Program-made: the position numbers and the translations under genes
Assembly: GCF_021730445.1 (NCBI RefSeq)
Contig: NZ_JADNRM010000014.1
Coordinates: 1-64,000, forward strand
Source: Phocaeicola faecalis
GTDB lineage: Bacteria > Bacteroidota > Bacteroidia > Bacteroidales > Bacteroidaceae
Length of the DNA: 64,000 bases
Reading direction: 5' to 3'
Shown here: positions 16,917 to 25,965 of the stretch, one piece after another
How the letters are laid out: the number at the start of each line of letters is the position of its first letter
Position numbering within the stretch: the stretch's first letter is position 1
The notes under the pieces: generated by a model
Database searches by the model: none
What the model was told of the DNA's origin: nothing
The model's input: only the letters and a program-made list of their open reading frames with translations

Positions 16917-17897
16917 ATGGATAATATGAATATGTTGAAGATGATAGGAAGAATAAAGGAAGTATTGACATGGGTATGGATTGCCGTTATCGGTACGGCT
17001 ATCTGTGTGAATGTGTGTGCCCAGACTCCGCAGGAGTGGAAGGGACTGGAAAGACAATTGAATTTCTATATGGCAAACGATTTGGGAAGAAACGGTTATT
17101 ATGACCAGAAACCTATTGCTGAGTTGATGGGCGAAATGGCTGATGTAATCGGCCCCGAATGTGTGTTTGCTGCCGGTGATGTCCATCACTTTGAGGGAGT
17201 CCGCAGTGTGAATGATCCGCTTTGGATGACTAACTATGAACTGATTTATAGTCATCCCGAGCTGATGATAGACTGGTTTCCGGTCTTGGGTAATCACGAA
17301 TACCGTGGGAACACACAGGCTGTATTGGATTATACGAATGTGAGCCGTCGTTGGACAATGCCTGACCGTTATTATACAAAAGTATTTGAAAAGAAGGGAA
17401 CAAGCGTTCGCTTTGTGATGATAGATACAGCTCCGTTGATTGACAAATACCGCAACGAAAGCACTGTTTATCCGGATGCTTGTAAACAGGATATGGATAA
17501 GCAGCTTGCATGGATTGACTCTGTGCTGACTGTTGCCAAAGAAGATTGGATAGTGGTAATCGGTCATCATCCCATCTATGCGGAGACTCCGAAAGACGAC
17601 AGTGAACGCAGTGATATGCAGAATCGTCTGGACCCTATATTGCGCAAACATAAAGTGGATATTTATGCCTGCGGACATATTCATAACTTCCAGCATATTC
17701 GTGTGCCGGGCAGTGATATTGACTACGTGGTGAATACGTCTGCTTCTTTGAGTCGGAAGGTGAAGGCTGTGGAAGGCACACAGTTCTGTAGTCCCGAACC
17801 AGGCTTCTCTATCTTCACGGTCGATAAAAAAGAGTTGGATATGCACATGGTCGATAAGGCGGGAAAAGTAGTTTATACGGTAAAACGTACGAAATAG
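16917..17897 (+). CDS. Secreted metallophosphatase, purple acid phosphatase type
   Basis: 326 residues with an uncleaved or late signal region (about residues 14-36, ending NVCAQTPQ). The calcineurin-like metal motifs are in order: ANDLGRNGYYDQ (about 53-64), AAGDVHHF (about 84-91), LGNHEYRGN (about 121-129), VIGHHPIY (about 216-223) and CGHIHNFQHI (about 252-261). The first motif with Gly-Arg and Tyr and the GNHE/GHHP/GHxH set resemble tartrate-resistant (ACP5-like) purple acid phosphatases. It probably hydrolyses phosphomonoesters in the periplasm or at the surface. It starts 6 bases after the TonB receptor stop, a two-gene operon for organophosphate scavenging by inference. Confidence 0.85.
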   Translation: MDNMNMLKMIGRIKEVLTWVWIAVIGTAICVNVCAQTPQEWKGLERQLNFYMANDLGRNGYYDQKPIAELMGEMADVIGPECVFAAGDVHHFEGVRSVNDPLWMTNYELIYSHPELMIDWFPVLGNHEYRGNTQAVLDYTNVSRRWTMPDRYYTKVFEKKGTSVRFVMIDTAPLIDKYRNESTVYPDACKQDMDKQLAWIDSVLTVAKEDWIVVIGHHPIYAETPKDDSERSDMQNRLDPILRKHKVDIYACGHIHNFQHIRVPGSDIDYVVNTSASLSRKVKAVEGTQFCSPEPGFSIFTVDKKELDMHMVDKAGKVVYTVKRTK

Positions 17898-17931
17898 ACT
17901 TAGCAATATGGGGAAAAAGAGTATATTTGCA

Positions 17932-17939
17932 GCATAATG
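17932..17939 (+). promoter_or_regulatory. -7 box for the rRNA methyltransferase gene
   Basis: TATATTTG, 13 bases before the chosen ATG at 17953. The resulting leader would be only a few bases long, so transcription might instead begin further upstream. It argues against using the earlier ATG at 17941. Confidence 0.4.
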
Positions 17940-17952
17940 TATGCTGATAACA

Positions 17953-19383
17953 ATGAATTTACCATCTGAATTTTCCCTGAGAACCCGTGAATTGCTGGGT
18001 GATAACGATTATAGACAATTGGAGGATGCCTTGCAGGGCGAAGCGCCTGTGAGCATCCGTGCCAATAGTGCTAAATGTGATAGAGAGGTTAAAGGAGAGC
18101 GAGTTCCCTGGTCTGCTAACGGAATGTATTTGGCGGAACGCCCGACTTTTACGTTCGACCCTTTGTTTCATGCCGGATGCTATTACGTGCAGGAAGCTTC
18201 TTCCATGTTTGTGGAACAGGTGTTGAAGACCTATGTCTCGTCTCCGGTAGTGATGCTCGACCTCTGTGCGGCGCCGGGGGGTAAGTCCACTGCTGCACGG
18301 GCGGTATTGCCTGAGGGCAGTTTGCTGGTAGCAAACGAAGTGATGCGCAACAGAGTGCAGATTTTAGCCGAGAATCTGATTAAATGGGGAAATGCAGAAG
18401 TGGTGGTCACTAATAACAATCCTTCGGACTTTGCTGCCTTGCCGGGGGTGTTTGATGTTGTTCTGACGGATGTGCCTTGTTCGGGTGAGGGGATGTTTCG
18501 CAAAGATGCTGTGGCGGTAGAGGAGTGGAGCACAGATAATGTACAGATTTGCTGGCAGCGTCAACGCCGTATCTTGGCAGATGTGTGGACGGCATTGAAG
18601 CCGGGGGGACTGCTTATTTACAGTACCTGTACCTATAATAGGGAGGAAGATGAAGATAATGTAGCTTGGATAGTCCGCGAACTGGGAGCTGAGGTGCTGG
18701 AGGTACCTGTCCGCCCGGAATGGAATATTACCGGCAACTTGACCGAAGCGGATTTTCCGGTGTATCGCTTTTTACCTCATAAGACAAAAGGAGAAGGTTT
18801 CTTTTTGGCTGTACTTCGTAAGGATACCGAAGGGGGAGAAGAGGAAATGACCGGAGATTACCTGAAAGGGCATGCCAGTGGCAGAAAAGATAAAAAGAAG
18901 GGGGGAAGAGAGAAACAGCAGGTGATGACCGTTCCTAAAGAAGTAAAAGACTGGTTGCAGCACCCTGAAGACTATCAGTTCGAGGTGAAAGGTACCGGTA
19001 TTGTTGCTTTTCCCAAAAAACATAGTGAAACGTATGCGCTGTTGCAACAGGCTTTAAAGATTATCCATGCCGGAGTCACATTGGGTGAGTTGAAAGGAAA
19101 AGATGTTGTGCCCGACCATTCTTTGGCAATGACTACAGCCATGAGGAAAGGACAGTTTCCACAGGCTGAACTGAGTTATGAACAGGCTGTCGCTTATTTG
19201 CGTAAAGAGGCTGTGGCTTTGGCCCCTTCCGTTCCCCGCGGTTATGTATTGCTCACCTACAAAGAGATTCCATTAGGTTTTGCCAAGAATATAGGCAACC
19301 GTGCCAACAATCTGTATCCGCAGGAATGGCGTATCCGTAGCGGTTATTTGCCGGATGTGCTTAGTATGGTGTGGGGCGACTGA
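17953..19383 (+). CDS. RsmF-type rRNA cytosine-C5 methyltransferase (NOL1/NOP2/Sun family)
   Basis: Methylates a cytosine in ribosomal RNA using S-adenosylmethionine. The start MNLPSEFSLRTRELLGD matches the family N-terminus. SAM-binding motif I is LDLCAAPGGKSTAA (about residues 101-114). The two catalytic cysteines are in DVPCSGEGMFRKD (about 174-186) and STCTYNREEDEDN (about 223-235). A C-terminal RNA-binding extension (about 330-476) is as in RsmF/YebU. Length 476. An insert rich in Lys, Gly and Arg (about 296-325) is probably a flexible linker. It converges on topB, with 16 bases between the stops. Confidence 0.92.
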   Translation: MNLPSEFSLRTRELLGDNDYRQLEDALQGEAPVSIRANSAKCDREVKGERVPWSANGMYLAERPTFTFDPLFHAGCYYVQEASSMFVEQVLKTYVSSPVVMLDLCAAPGGKSTAARAVLPEGSLLVANEVMRNRVQILAENLIKWGNAEVVVTNNNPSDFAALPGVFDVVLTDVPCSGEGMFRKDAVAVEEWSTDNVQICWQRQRRILADVWTALKPGGLLIYSTCTYNREEDEDNVAWIVRELGAEVLEVPVRPEWNITGNLTEADFPVYRFLPHKTKGEGFFLAVLRKDTEGGEEEMTGDYLKGHASGRKDKKKGGREKQQVMTVPKEVKDWLQHPEDYQFEVKGTGIVAFPKKHSETYALLQQALKIIHAGVTLGELKGKDVVPDHSLAMTTAMRKGQFPQAELSYEQAVAYLRKEAVALAPSVPRGYVLLTYKEIPLGFAKNIGNRANNLYPQEWRIRSGYLPDVLSMVWGD

Positions 19384-19399
19384 CAATTTCCGATATTTA

Positions 19400-21538
19400 T
19401 CAGAACGGTTTGCGAAAGGTGCAGCCGTTCTTCCATTCGGAACACCCATAAGCGGCTTTTCCTTTGATAATCGTTCCTTTTCCACATAGCGGACAAGGTT
19501 TACCGACCCATTCATCGGCAGGCGGATTTTCAGGCTTCACTTCCTTGGCGGCTGTTTTCGGTTTGCGGGGAGCACTTACTTTCTTTTTGGTGGCAGGCTT
19601 TTTGGCGGCTTCTTCTTTGACAGCTTCTTCCATGGTAGTGACACGGCGGTTGGTATTGTCGCTCAATACGCTGTGCACCACTTCTGCTACCATTTGCTTC
19701 AACTCGTCCAGAAAAGTGGAAGCATCATAACTCTTCCGTTCTATCTCGCGCAACTTCTTTTCCCAGATACCTGTCAGCTCTGCCGATTTCAGCAGTTCTT
19801 CACGAATCAGTCCGATAAGTTCCATTCCGGTGGGGGTGGCAATCAGGTTTTTGCGTTCTTTTCGGATATAATGACGTTTGAACAAGGTTTCGATAATGGC
19901 AGCTCGGGTAGACGGACGTCCGATACCATTCTCTTTTAAGGCATCGCGCAATTCGTCATTATCCACCAGTTTACCGGCAGTTTCCATGGCACGCAGCAAA
20001 GTTGCTTCAGTGTAGGGTTTGGGCGGTTGTGTCCATTTCTCATTCAATGTGGGCAGATGAGGGCCGCTTTCACCTTTTACAAAGGTAGGCAGGGTGCGTT
20101 CTTCGTCTCCTTCACGCGGTTCGGCATCAGAATCGGTCATACCGTCGGGCAGATTGGTCTGTGGCTTGGCAAAGATGATACGCCAGCCCGGTTCCAATAT
20201 TTGTTTTCCGGTTACTTTGAACTCTATTCCGTCTGTTTCGCCAATCACAGTGGTGGTAGAAAACTTACAATCGGGATAGAACACGGCAATGAAGCGGCGT
20301 GCCACAAGGTCGAACACACGTTTCTCCATATCCGTCAGGTTGACGGGAGGCTGCCCGGTGGGGATGATGGCATGGTGGTCGGTGACTTTTGAATTGTCGA
20401 ACACCTTCTTTGACTTGTTCAGCTTGGTACCGGCCAGTGGAGCTGTCAGTGTTTCATAAGGTTTCAGCCCCGCCAGAATACCGGGACATTTAGGATAAAT
20501 ATCATCACTCAGGAAAGTAGTATCCACACGGGGGTAGGTAGTTACTTTCTTTTCGTAGAGTGACTGGATAAGTTTTAATGTCTCATCAGCCGAATATCCA
20601 AACTTTTTATTACATTCCACCTGTAAAGAAGTCAGGTCAAAGAGACGGGGAGGGGCTTCCGTCCCCGCTTTTTTAGTCACCTCCGTCACGGTAAAAGGAA
20701 CGTTTTTGATACGTTCCATCAATGCTTCGCCTGTGGGAAGGTCAGTGATAGGAGGTATTCCCCTGTTTTCGACAGCTTTCTTGGTTTTCTTGGCAGATTC
20801 TTTTTGGTCACTTTCCTCCTGTGCCAATTCTTCATCGCTTTTTCGGATGATGGCAGTAAAGGTCGTATCACGGTATACAGTGGCAAGTACCCAATACTGT
20901 TGGGGAGTGAAGTTTTCAATTTCCTGTTGCCTTTTGACAATCAGAGCAAGGGTGGGTGTTTGCACACGGCCGATAGATAATACCTGTCTGTTTTGCCCAT
21001 ATTTTAAAGTATAGAGACGAGTGGCATTCATTCCCAATACCCAGTCGCCGATGGCACGGCTTAAACCGGCTTCGTACAACGGCTTGAAATCGGATTGGTC
21101 TTTCAGGTTTTGGAAACCTTCACGTATGGCCTCTTCGGTCAGTGATGAAATCCACAGACGTTTTACCGGGCAGCGGGCACCGGCTTTTTGCATCACCCAT
21201 CGCTGAATCAGTTCTCCTTCCTGCCCGGCATCACCACAGTTTATAATTTCATCGGCTTTCTGCATTAAACTTTCGATGACACGGAACTGCTTTTCGATGC
21301 CCGGATCATTGATAAGCTTGATTCCGAAACGTGGAGGAATCATCGGAAGGCTGGACAGGCTCCATGCTTTCCATGAAGGAGTGTATTCATGCGGCTCCTT
21401 CAGGGTACAGAGATGTCCGAATGTCCAGGTCACCTGGTATCCATTTCCTTCTATGTATCCGTCTTTTTTATTTTTGGCTCCCAATACATCAGCGATATCG
21501 CGTGCAACGGAAGGTTTTTCGGCAATGCAAACTATCAT
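19400..21538 (-). CDS. topB: DNA topoisomerase III (type IA)
   Basis: Relaxes and decatenates DNA by single-strand passage. The N-terminal TOPRIM domain starts MIVCIAEKPSVARDI and contains NCGDAGQEGELI (about residues 98-109), where the common DxDREGE is DAGQEGE. Domain I-II contains SIGRVQTPTLALIV. The active-site tyrosine is in TTYPRVDTTFL (about 330-340). PSTRAAIIETLFKRHYI marks domain IV. After a basic Lys/Ala-rich linker comes a C-terminal zinc finger, CPLCGKG...GCSEWKNGCTF. Length 712 suits TopB. Bacteroides carry several topoisomerase III genes, some on mobile elements; this one sits among housekeeping genes. Confidence 0.94.
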   Translation of the reverse strand: MIVCIAEKPSVARDIADVLGAKNKKDGYIEGNGYQVTWTFGHLCTLKEPHEYTPSWKAWSLSSLPMIPPRFGIKLINDPGIEKQFRVIESLMQKADEIINCGDAGQEGELIQRWVMQKAGARCPVKRLWISSLTEEAIREGFQNLKDQSDFKPLYEAGLSRAIGDWVLGMNATRLYTLKYGQNRQVLSIGRVQTPTLALIVKRQQEIENFTPQQYWVLATVYRDTTFTAIIRKSDEELAQEESDQKESAKKTKKAVENRGIPPITDLPTGEALMERIKNVPFTVTEVTKKAGTEAPPRLFDLTSLQVECNKKFGYSADETLKLIQSLYEKKVTTYPRVDTTFLSDDIYPKCPGILAGLKPYETLTAPLAGTKLNKSKKVFDNSKVTDHHAIIPTGQPPVNLTDMEKRVFDLVARRFIAVFYPDCKFSTTTVIGETDGIEFKVTGKQILEPGWRIIFAKPQTNLPDGMTDSDAEPREGDEERTLPTFVKGESGPHLPTLNEKWTQPPKPYTEATLLRAMETAGKLVDNDELRDALKENGIGRPSTRAAIIETLFKRHYIRKERKNLIATPTGMELIGLIREELLKSAELTGIWEKKLREIERKSYDASTFLDELKQMVAEVVHSVLSDNTNRRVTTMEEAVKEEAAKKPATKKKVSAPRKPKTAAKEVKPENPPADEWVGKPCPLCGKGTIIKGKAAYGCSEWKNGCTFRKPF

Positions 21539-21565
21539 AATTTTTCGTTCTGTCTAATAAGACTG

Positions 21566-21573
21566 CAAAGGTA
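21566..21573 (-). promoter_or_regulatory. -7 box for topB
   Basis: Minus-strand TACCTTTG, 28 bases before the topB start. A minus-strand TTG (21591-21593) is 17 bases away as a possible -33, and it overlaps the arm of the upstream terminator hairpin. Confidence 0.5.
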
Positions 21574-21579
21574 ACAAAA

Positions 21580-21642
21580 ACGGCTGAAAGCAACCCTCTT
21601 TTCTCTTTAATTTATGAGAAATTAGAAACTGCTTTCAGCCGT
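21580..21642 (-). terminator. Long-loop terminator after the LruC gene
   Basis: ACGGCTGAAAGCA (21580-21592) and TGCTTTCAGCCGT (21630-21642) form a perfect 13-bp stem with a 37-base loop. On the minus strand the stem is followed by TTTTTG, so it should stop transcription from the LruC gene just before the topB promoter. Confidence 0.75.
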
Positions 21643-21689
21643 TACCGGTACTTGATATACTATTCTGTTATTCTTTTGTAGGTTTCTCC

Positions 21690-23615
21690 TTATTCGTTTT
21701 TATGAAGATACCAGCCTTTGTTTTGTGCACCGGAAGATTTTACCCATTCTGCAAATCCGGGATATGCCGTAGTGATACGTACTTTTTCTGTCGGAATAGG
21801 GAAGTCTTTCACATCCGGTAAATGGATGGCAAAAGGCATATTGTCATTGGATACATAAAACAAATTGTTTTCAGGTTGAGAGGCGTCTTCTCCTGTTCCC
21901 CATAGACTGTTGTCGGCTTTATCGGTCGGCGGATAATTGACAAGGTGCACTTCTTTGCCTCTTCCTTGGTCTGTGCTGCAGATGATGAACGGATTATAGG
22001 GCGGAATTAGTTTATTATAGTCTGCATTTGCTATTTCTATGGTCACGGTATATGTTTTTCCTATCACATTTTTGATATTGTCAAAGAGGATGACGGTAGG
22101 ATAGGTCTGTCCGCTTTCCATATTGTCGTTGCCGATGAATGTAGAACGTTCGGGACCCTCGATATTGACACTTTTGACATCTGTATAGGTAATATTGGTC
22201 AATTGGTAGCCAAAGCCGTTATTATAGATGCCTCCGTTGTGGCGAGGAGTGAATTTATCGATAATCTTGGTGATTTTATTGTTTCCTAGTGTCTTGTAGA
22301 TAGTCGATTCATAGTCTACCATAACATCATTCATGTCATAGTCACCTTCTTCCGGCCATTTATCTTCATAGGTAAGTGTACCGACAGTGGTTTGTGCATT
22401 ATCATCGGGAGTTGGAGCGTTTCCATCCGGTAAATCGGGAATTGTATTTTTTTCCACTGCATCCTTTTGTTCAATGTCAAGATAGAATGTAGCATCGGAG
22501 AAATTGTTATCATCCTTGTCTTCAAAACCGATAGTAACTATTTGTGCAGAGGCCTTATCCAGCAAGGAGATTGTTCGCTTTTGTTTTGGCTCGTTTAAAT
22601 TAGTACTTGAATATTTATTAGACTTCCAGCCGCTTTTATCGGGATTACTAATTGAACCGTTGCTAAATCCACTGGGCTGAAGGAAGAATCCAATAGCCAC
22701 TCCTGCCGGAAATTCATCTTGGAATTGTGTTCCGTCCCAATATTTTAATGCTACTTGGTCACAAGGAAATACAGAGGCATTTTGGGTTGCCGTTATGTTG
22801 GGGAATGCAATAATCTTTGTTATTTTGTTTCCTTCGGGAACTTCATCTTTGGGGTAAGTATAATATCCCATTACATTCTTAAGGCTAGCTCCACTATTCA
22901 CAAATACCAATTTTATTTTGGTGGCCTTTGCCAAGATAATATCCGACTTTACATTGTTATCAAGGAATTCCGGGTGCACTACAGATATGTATTTACTTTT
23001 CACTGTAGAGTATGTTTCTTTTATATTATAGAGTATATAGTCAGGCGTATTTGCTTTGGGAAGCAAATAATCCGGTTTCCCACTTTTATCCCAATCCCCT
23101 AATATCTTATATTCATCAGGGTATTTAAATTGGTTGTTGGGAGTCACAGCCCTCGCCCCGCCTCTGCGTGATGCGATATAGTCATTTTGATTGAAACTGA
23201 TACTTTTCTCTTTGATTGTCAGTTCGATGGGGGACACCGTTCCCAGATAATCGGAATATAACCATACTTTGTCGGCTCTGGCCGGGATAGTAACACTGCC
23301 AGTGAATCGGCCTGAATTATCCGTTGAGGCTTTAAAAAGTCCTTTTATGTCCTCTCTTTTAATAATGGAACCATCCTCCAGTTCTTCTGTGGGATTTTCA
23401 TCAAAGAGTTCAAAAAGTACGAGATAGTCATTGAAACCATAATCAATGTTCACTTTAATGGTTTGCATTGTGTTGAAGTCAAAGTAGTCCTCCACGGAAG
23501 GTTTTTCCGGTTCAGGAGTCGGTTCGGGTGTACCGTTTAGGCTGTTTTTGTCCATGCAACTATATAACACGAACAGCGTTGCTGTAATCAGCACGCATTT
23601 TGTAAAGTCCTTCAT
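21690..23615 (-). CDS. LruC domain-containing lipoprotein
   Basis: 641 residues from the ATG that opens MKDFTKCVLITATLFVLYSC. The lipobox VLYSC places the lipidated Cys at about residue 20, and the following MDKN favours surface or outer-membrane sorting only weakly. A Pro/Glu-rich linker (GTPEPTPEPEKP) follows. The middle carries domain-type segments with NPDKSGWKS and DDNNFSDATFYLDI, and the C-terminal half has YEDKWPEEGDYDMNDVMVDY (about 414-433), the hallmark of the LruC/DUF4842 family. The family is of unknown function, probably adhesive or structural. Own promoter box and terminator, so monocistronic. Confidence 0.85.
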   Translation of the reverse strand: MKDFTKCVLITATLFVLYSCMDKNSLNGTPEPTPEPEKPSVEDYFDFNTMQTIKVNIDYGFNDYLVLFELFDENPTEELEDGSIIKREDIKGLFKASTDNSGRFTGSVTIPARADKVWLYSDYLGTVSPIELTIKEKSISFNQNDYIASRRGGARAVTPNNQFKYPDEYKILGDWDKSGKPDYLLPKANTPDYILYNIKETYSTVKSKYISVVHPEFLDNNVKSDIILAKATKIKLVFVNSGASLKNVMGYYTYPKDEVPEGNKITKIIAFPNITATQNASVFPCDQVALKYWDGTQFQDEFPAGVAIGFFLQPSGFSNGSISNPDKSGWKSNKYSSTNLNEPKQKRTISLLDKASAQIVTIGFEDKDDNNFSDATFYLDIEQKDAVEKNTIPDLPDGNAPTPDDNAQTTVGTLTYEDKWPEEGDYDMNDVMVDYESTIYKTLGNNKITKIIDKFTPRHNGGIYNNGFGYQLTNITYTDVKSVNIEGPERSTFIGNDNMESGQTYPTVILFDNIKNVIGKTYTVTIEIANADYNKLIPPYNPFIICSTDQGRGKEVHLVNYPPTDKADNSLWGTGEDASQPENNLFYVSNDNMPFAIHLPDVKDFPIPTEKVRITTAYPGFAEWVKSSGAQNKGWYLHKNE

Positions 23616-23638
23616 ATCATTTAAAGATGTTAATTGGG

Positions 23639-23646
23639 CAAATATA
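23639..23646 (-). promoter_or_regulatory. -7 box for the LruC gene
   Basis: Minus-strand TATATTTG, 24 bases before the ATG at 23615. It also rules out the longer in-frame reading that starts at 23651. Confidence 0.55.
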
Positions 23647-23756
23647 ATCAAAAAACATTGATAATGAAGAAAATATGGCGATAAATGCTTAATAATGGGG
23701 ATTATTTTATCTTGAAAGATGGTTATCGGGAAAAGAATGTGGTGTAGAGAGCATAT

Positions 23757-23787
23757 AAAAGGCGAACCTGTTCAAAGTTCGCCTTTT
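23757..23787 (-). terminator. Terminator after mutB
   Basis: GGCGAAC (23761-23767) pairs with GTTCGCC (23777-23783), with an A-run on the left and a T-run on the right, so it can work in both directions. It lies 26 bases past the mutB stop. Confidence 0.85.
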
Positions 23788-23812
23788 ATAAATTAATGTA
23801 TAAAGAAGACTT

Positions 23813-25957
23813 TTACTCTTCCAGCAATATTTCCATAATCTGTACGGCTGCTTTGGCTACGGAAGTACCCGGGCCGAAGATAGCTGCCACACCTGCTTTA
23901 TAGAGGAAGTCGTAGTCTTGGGCAGGAATTACACCTCCGGCAATGACCAGAATATCTTCACGACCCAATTTCTTCAACTCTTCCATCAGTTGCGGAATCA
24001 AAGTCTTGTGTCCGGCAGCCAGTGATGAAACGCCCACTGCATGAACGTCGTTTTCCACCGCTTCACGGGCAGCTTCGGCAGGAGTCTGGAACAACGGTCC
24101 CATATCTACGTCGAAACCACAGTCTGCATAACCAGTAGCCACTACTTTAGCACCGCGGTCGTGTCCATCCTGACCCATCTTGGCAACCATGATACGCGGA
24201 CGGCGACCTTCTTTCTTTGCAAATTCTTCGGTCAGTTCGCAAGCTTTTGCGAAATCTGCATCTTTTTTACTTTCTGATGAATACACGCCTGATATAGTTC
24301 TAATTACTGCTTTATAACGTCCTACAATCTTTTCGCAAGCATCCGAAATTTCGCCTAAGGTAGCGCGGACGCGGGCTGCTTCTACTGCCAGTTCCAGCAA
24401 ATTGCCTTCTTTGGTTTCGACGCAATGGGTAATAGCATCCAATGCTTTCTTCACTTCTTCTTCGTTGCGGCCCTCTTTCAGACGTTTCAAGTTCTCAATC
24501 TGTTCCAATCGAACAGCCGTATTATCTACTTCGAGGATATCGATAGGATCTTCTTTTTCCAGGCGATACTTGTTGGTGCCGACGATGGTCTGTGCACCGG
24601 AGTCGATACGGGCTTGAGTACGTGCGGCAGCTTCTTCGATACGCATCTTAGGCACGCCGGTTTCAATCGCTTTCGCCATACCGCCCAGGCTTTCGATTTC
24701 CTGAATATGTTCCCAAGCCTTATGAGCCAGTTCATTTGTCAGAGATTCTACATAATAAGAACCTCCCCATGGGTCGACGTTCTTGCATACGTAAGTCTCT
24801 TCCTGAATATAAATCTGAGTATTACGTGCAATACGTGCAGAGAAGTCTGTCGGAAGAGCGATGGCTTCGTCCAATGCGTTGGTGTGCAGTGACTGAGTGT
24901 GTCCCAATGCGGCTGCCATTGCTTCGATACAGGTACGGCCTACATTGTTGAACGGATCTTGTTCGGTCAGTGACCAGCCCGAAGTCTGCGAGTGAGTACG
25001 CAATGCCAGTGATTTCGGGTTCTTCGGGTTGAACTGTTTTACAAGCTTTGCCCACAACATACGTGCGGCACGCATCTTGGCAATTTCCATAAAGTGATTC
25101 ATACCGATAGCCCAGAAGAATGACAGACGCGGAGCAAAAGCATCGATGTCGATACCTGCTGCAACACCCGCACGGAGATATTCCAAACCGTCGGCCAAGG
25201 TATAAGCCAACTCGATATCTGCCGTTGCACCGGCTTCCTGCATGTGATAGCCGGAGATGGAGATTGAATTGAACTTAGGCATCTTTTGAGAGGTATATTC
25301 AAAGATGTCGGAGATAATCTTCATAGAGAAGGCAGGCGGGTAAATATAGGTGTTACGCACCATGAACTCTTTCAAAATATCGTTCTGGATAGTTCCTGCC
25401 ATTTCTTCGAGTTTTGCTCCCTGCTCCAAACCGGCATTGATATAGAATGCCATGATAGGAAGTACGGCGCCATTCATTGTCATGGAGACAGACATTTTGT
25501 TCAAGGGGATACCGTCGAACAATACTTTCATGTTTTCCAGAGAACAGATGGATACACCTGCTTTACCTACATCGCCTACTACACGCTGGTGGTCGGGGTC
25601 ATAGCCACGGTGGGTCGGGAGGTCGAATGCAACCGACAGACCTTTCTGACCTGAGGCCAGATTGCGGCGATAGAATGCGTTACTTTCTTCTGCGGTAGAG
25701 AATCCGGCATACTGGCGGATTGTCCAAGGGCGGAACGTGTACATCATGGAGTATGGGCCACGGAGATAGGGAGGAATACCTGCGGTATAGTTCAAGTGTT
25801 CCATGCCTTCCAGGTCTTCTTTCGTATAAACAGGCTTCACACTGATGTGTTCCGGTGTCTTCCAGTCGGCGGTAATGCCGTTGGCTTTTTGCCATTCCAT
25901 GCCGTTCTGCGGCTGGAATCCGGCATAAATATCTATGTTTTTAAAATTCGGTTTCAT
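23813..25957 (-). CDS. mutB: Methylmalonyl-CoA mutase, large (catalytic) subunit
   Basis: Interconverts succinyl-CoA and methylmalonyl-CoA with adenosylcobalamin, part of the Bacteroides route to propionate. The N-terminal CoA-binding barrel spans about residues 30-570 ([45 protein letters not shown]). The C-terminal B12 domain (about 585-714) contains [15 protein letters not shown], the DxHxxG cobalamin motif, then [10 protein letters not shown] and [11 protein letters not shown]. Length 714. It follows mutA by 8 bases in one operon; together they form the heterodimer. Confidence 0.97.
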   Translation of the reverse strand: MKPNFKNIDIYAGFQPQNGMEWQKANGITADWKTPEHISVKPVYTKEDLEGMEHLNYTAGIPPYLRGPYSMMYTFRPWTIRQYAGFSTAEESNAFYRRNLASGQKGLSVAFDLPTHRGYDPDHQRVVGDVGKAGVSICSLENMKVLFDGIPLNKMSVSMTMNGAVLPIMAFYINAGLEQGAKLEEMAGTIQNDILKEFMVRNTYIYPPAFSMKIISDIFEYTSQKMPKFNSISISGYHMQEAGATADIELAYTLADGLEYLRAGVAAGIDIDAFAPRLSFFWAIGMNHFMEIAKMRAARMLWAKLVKQFNPKNPKSLALRTHSQTSGWSLTEQDPFNNVGRTCIEAMAAALGHTQSLHTNALDEAIALPTDFSARIARNTQIYIQEETYVCKNVDPWGGSYYVESLTNELAHKAWEHIQEIESLGGMAKAIETGVPKMRIEEAAARTQARIDSGAQTIVGTNKYRLEKEDPIDILEVDNTAVRLEQIENLKRLKEGRNEEEVKKALDAITHCVETKEGNLLELAVEAARVRATLGEISDACEKIVGRYKAVIRTISGVYSSESKKDADFAKACELTEEFAKKEGRRPRIMVAKMGQDGHDRGAKVVATGYADCGFDVDMGPLFQTPAEAAREAVENDVHAVGVSSLAAGHKTLIPQLMEELKKLGREDILVIAGGVIPAQDYDFLYKAGVAAIFGPGTSVAKAAVQIMEILLEE

Positions 25958-25965
25958 TGTCTTCC

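Noticed and set aside
19400-21538. topB as part of a conjugative element
   Set aside because: No relaxase, integrase or tra gene is near and both neighbours are chromosomal housekeeping genes.
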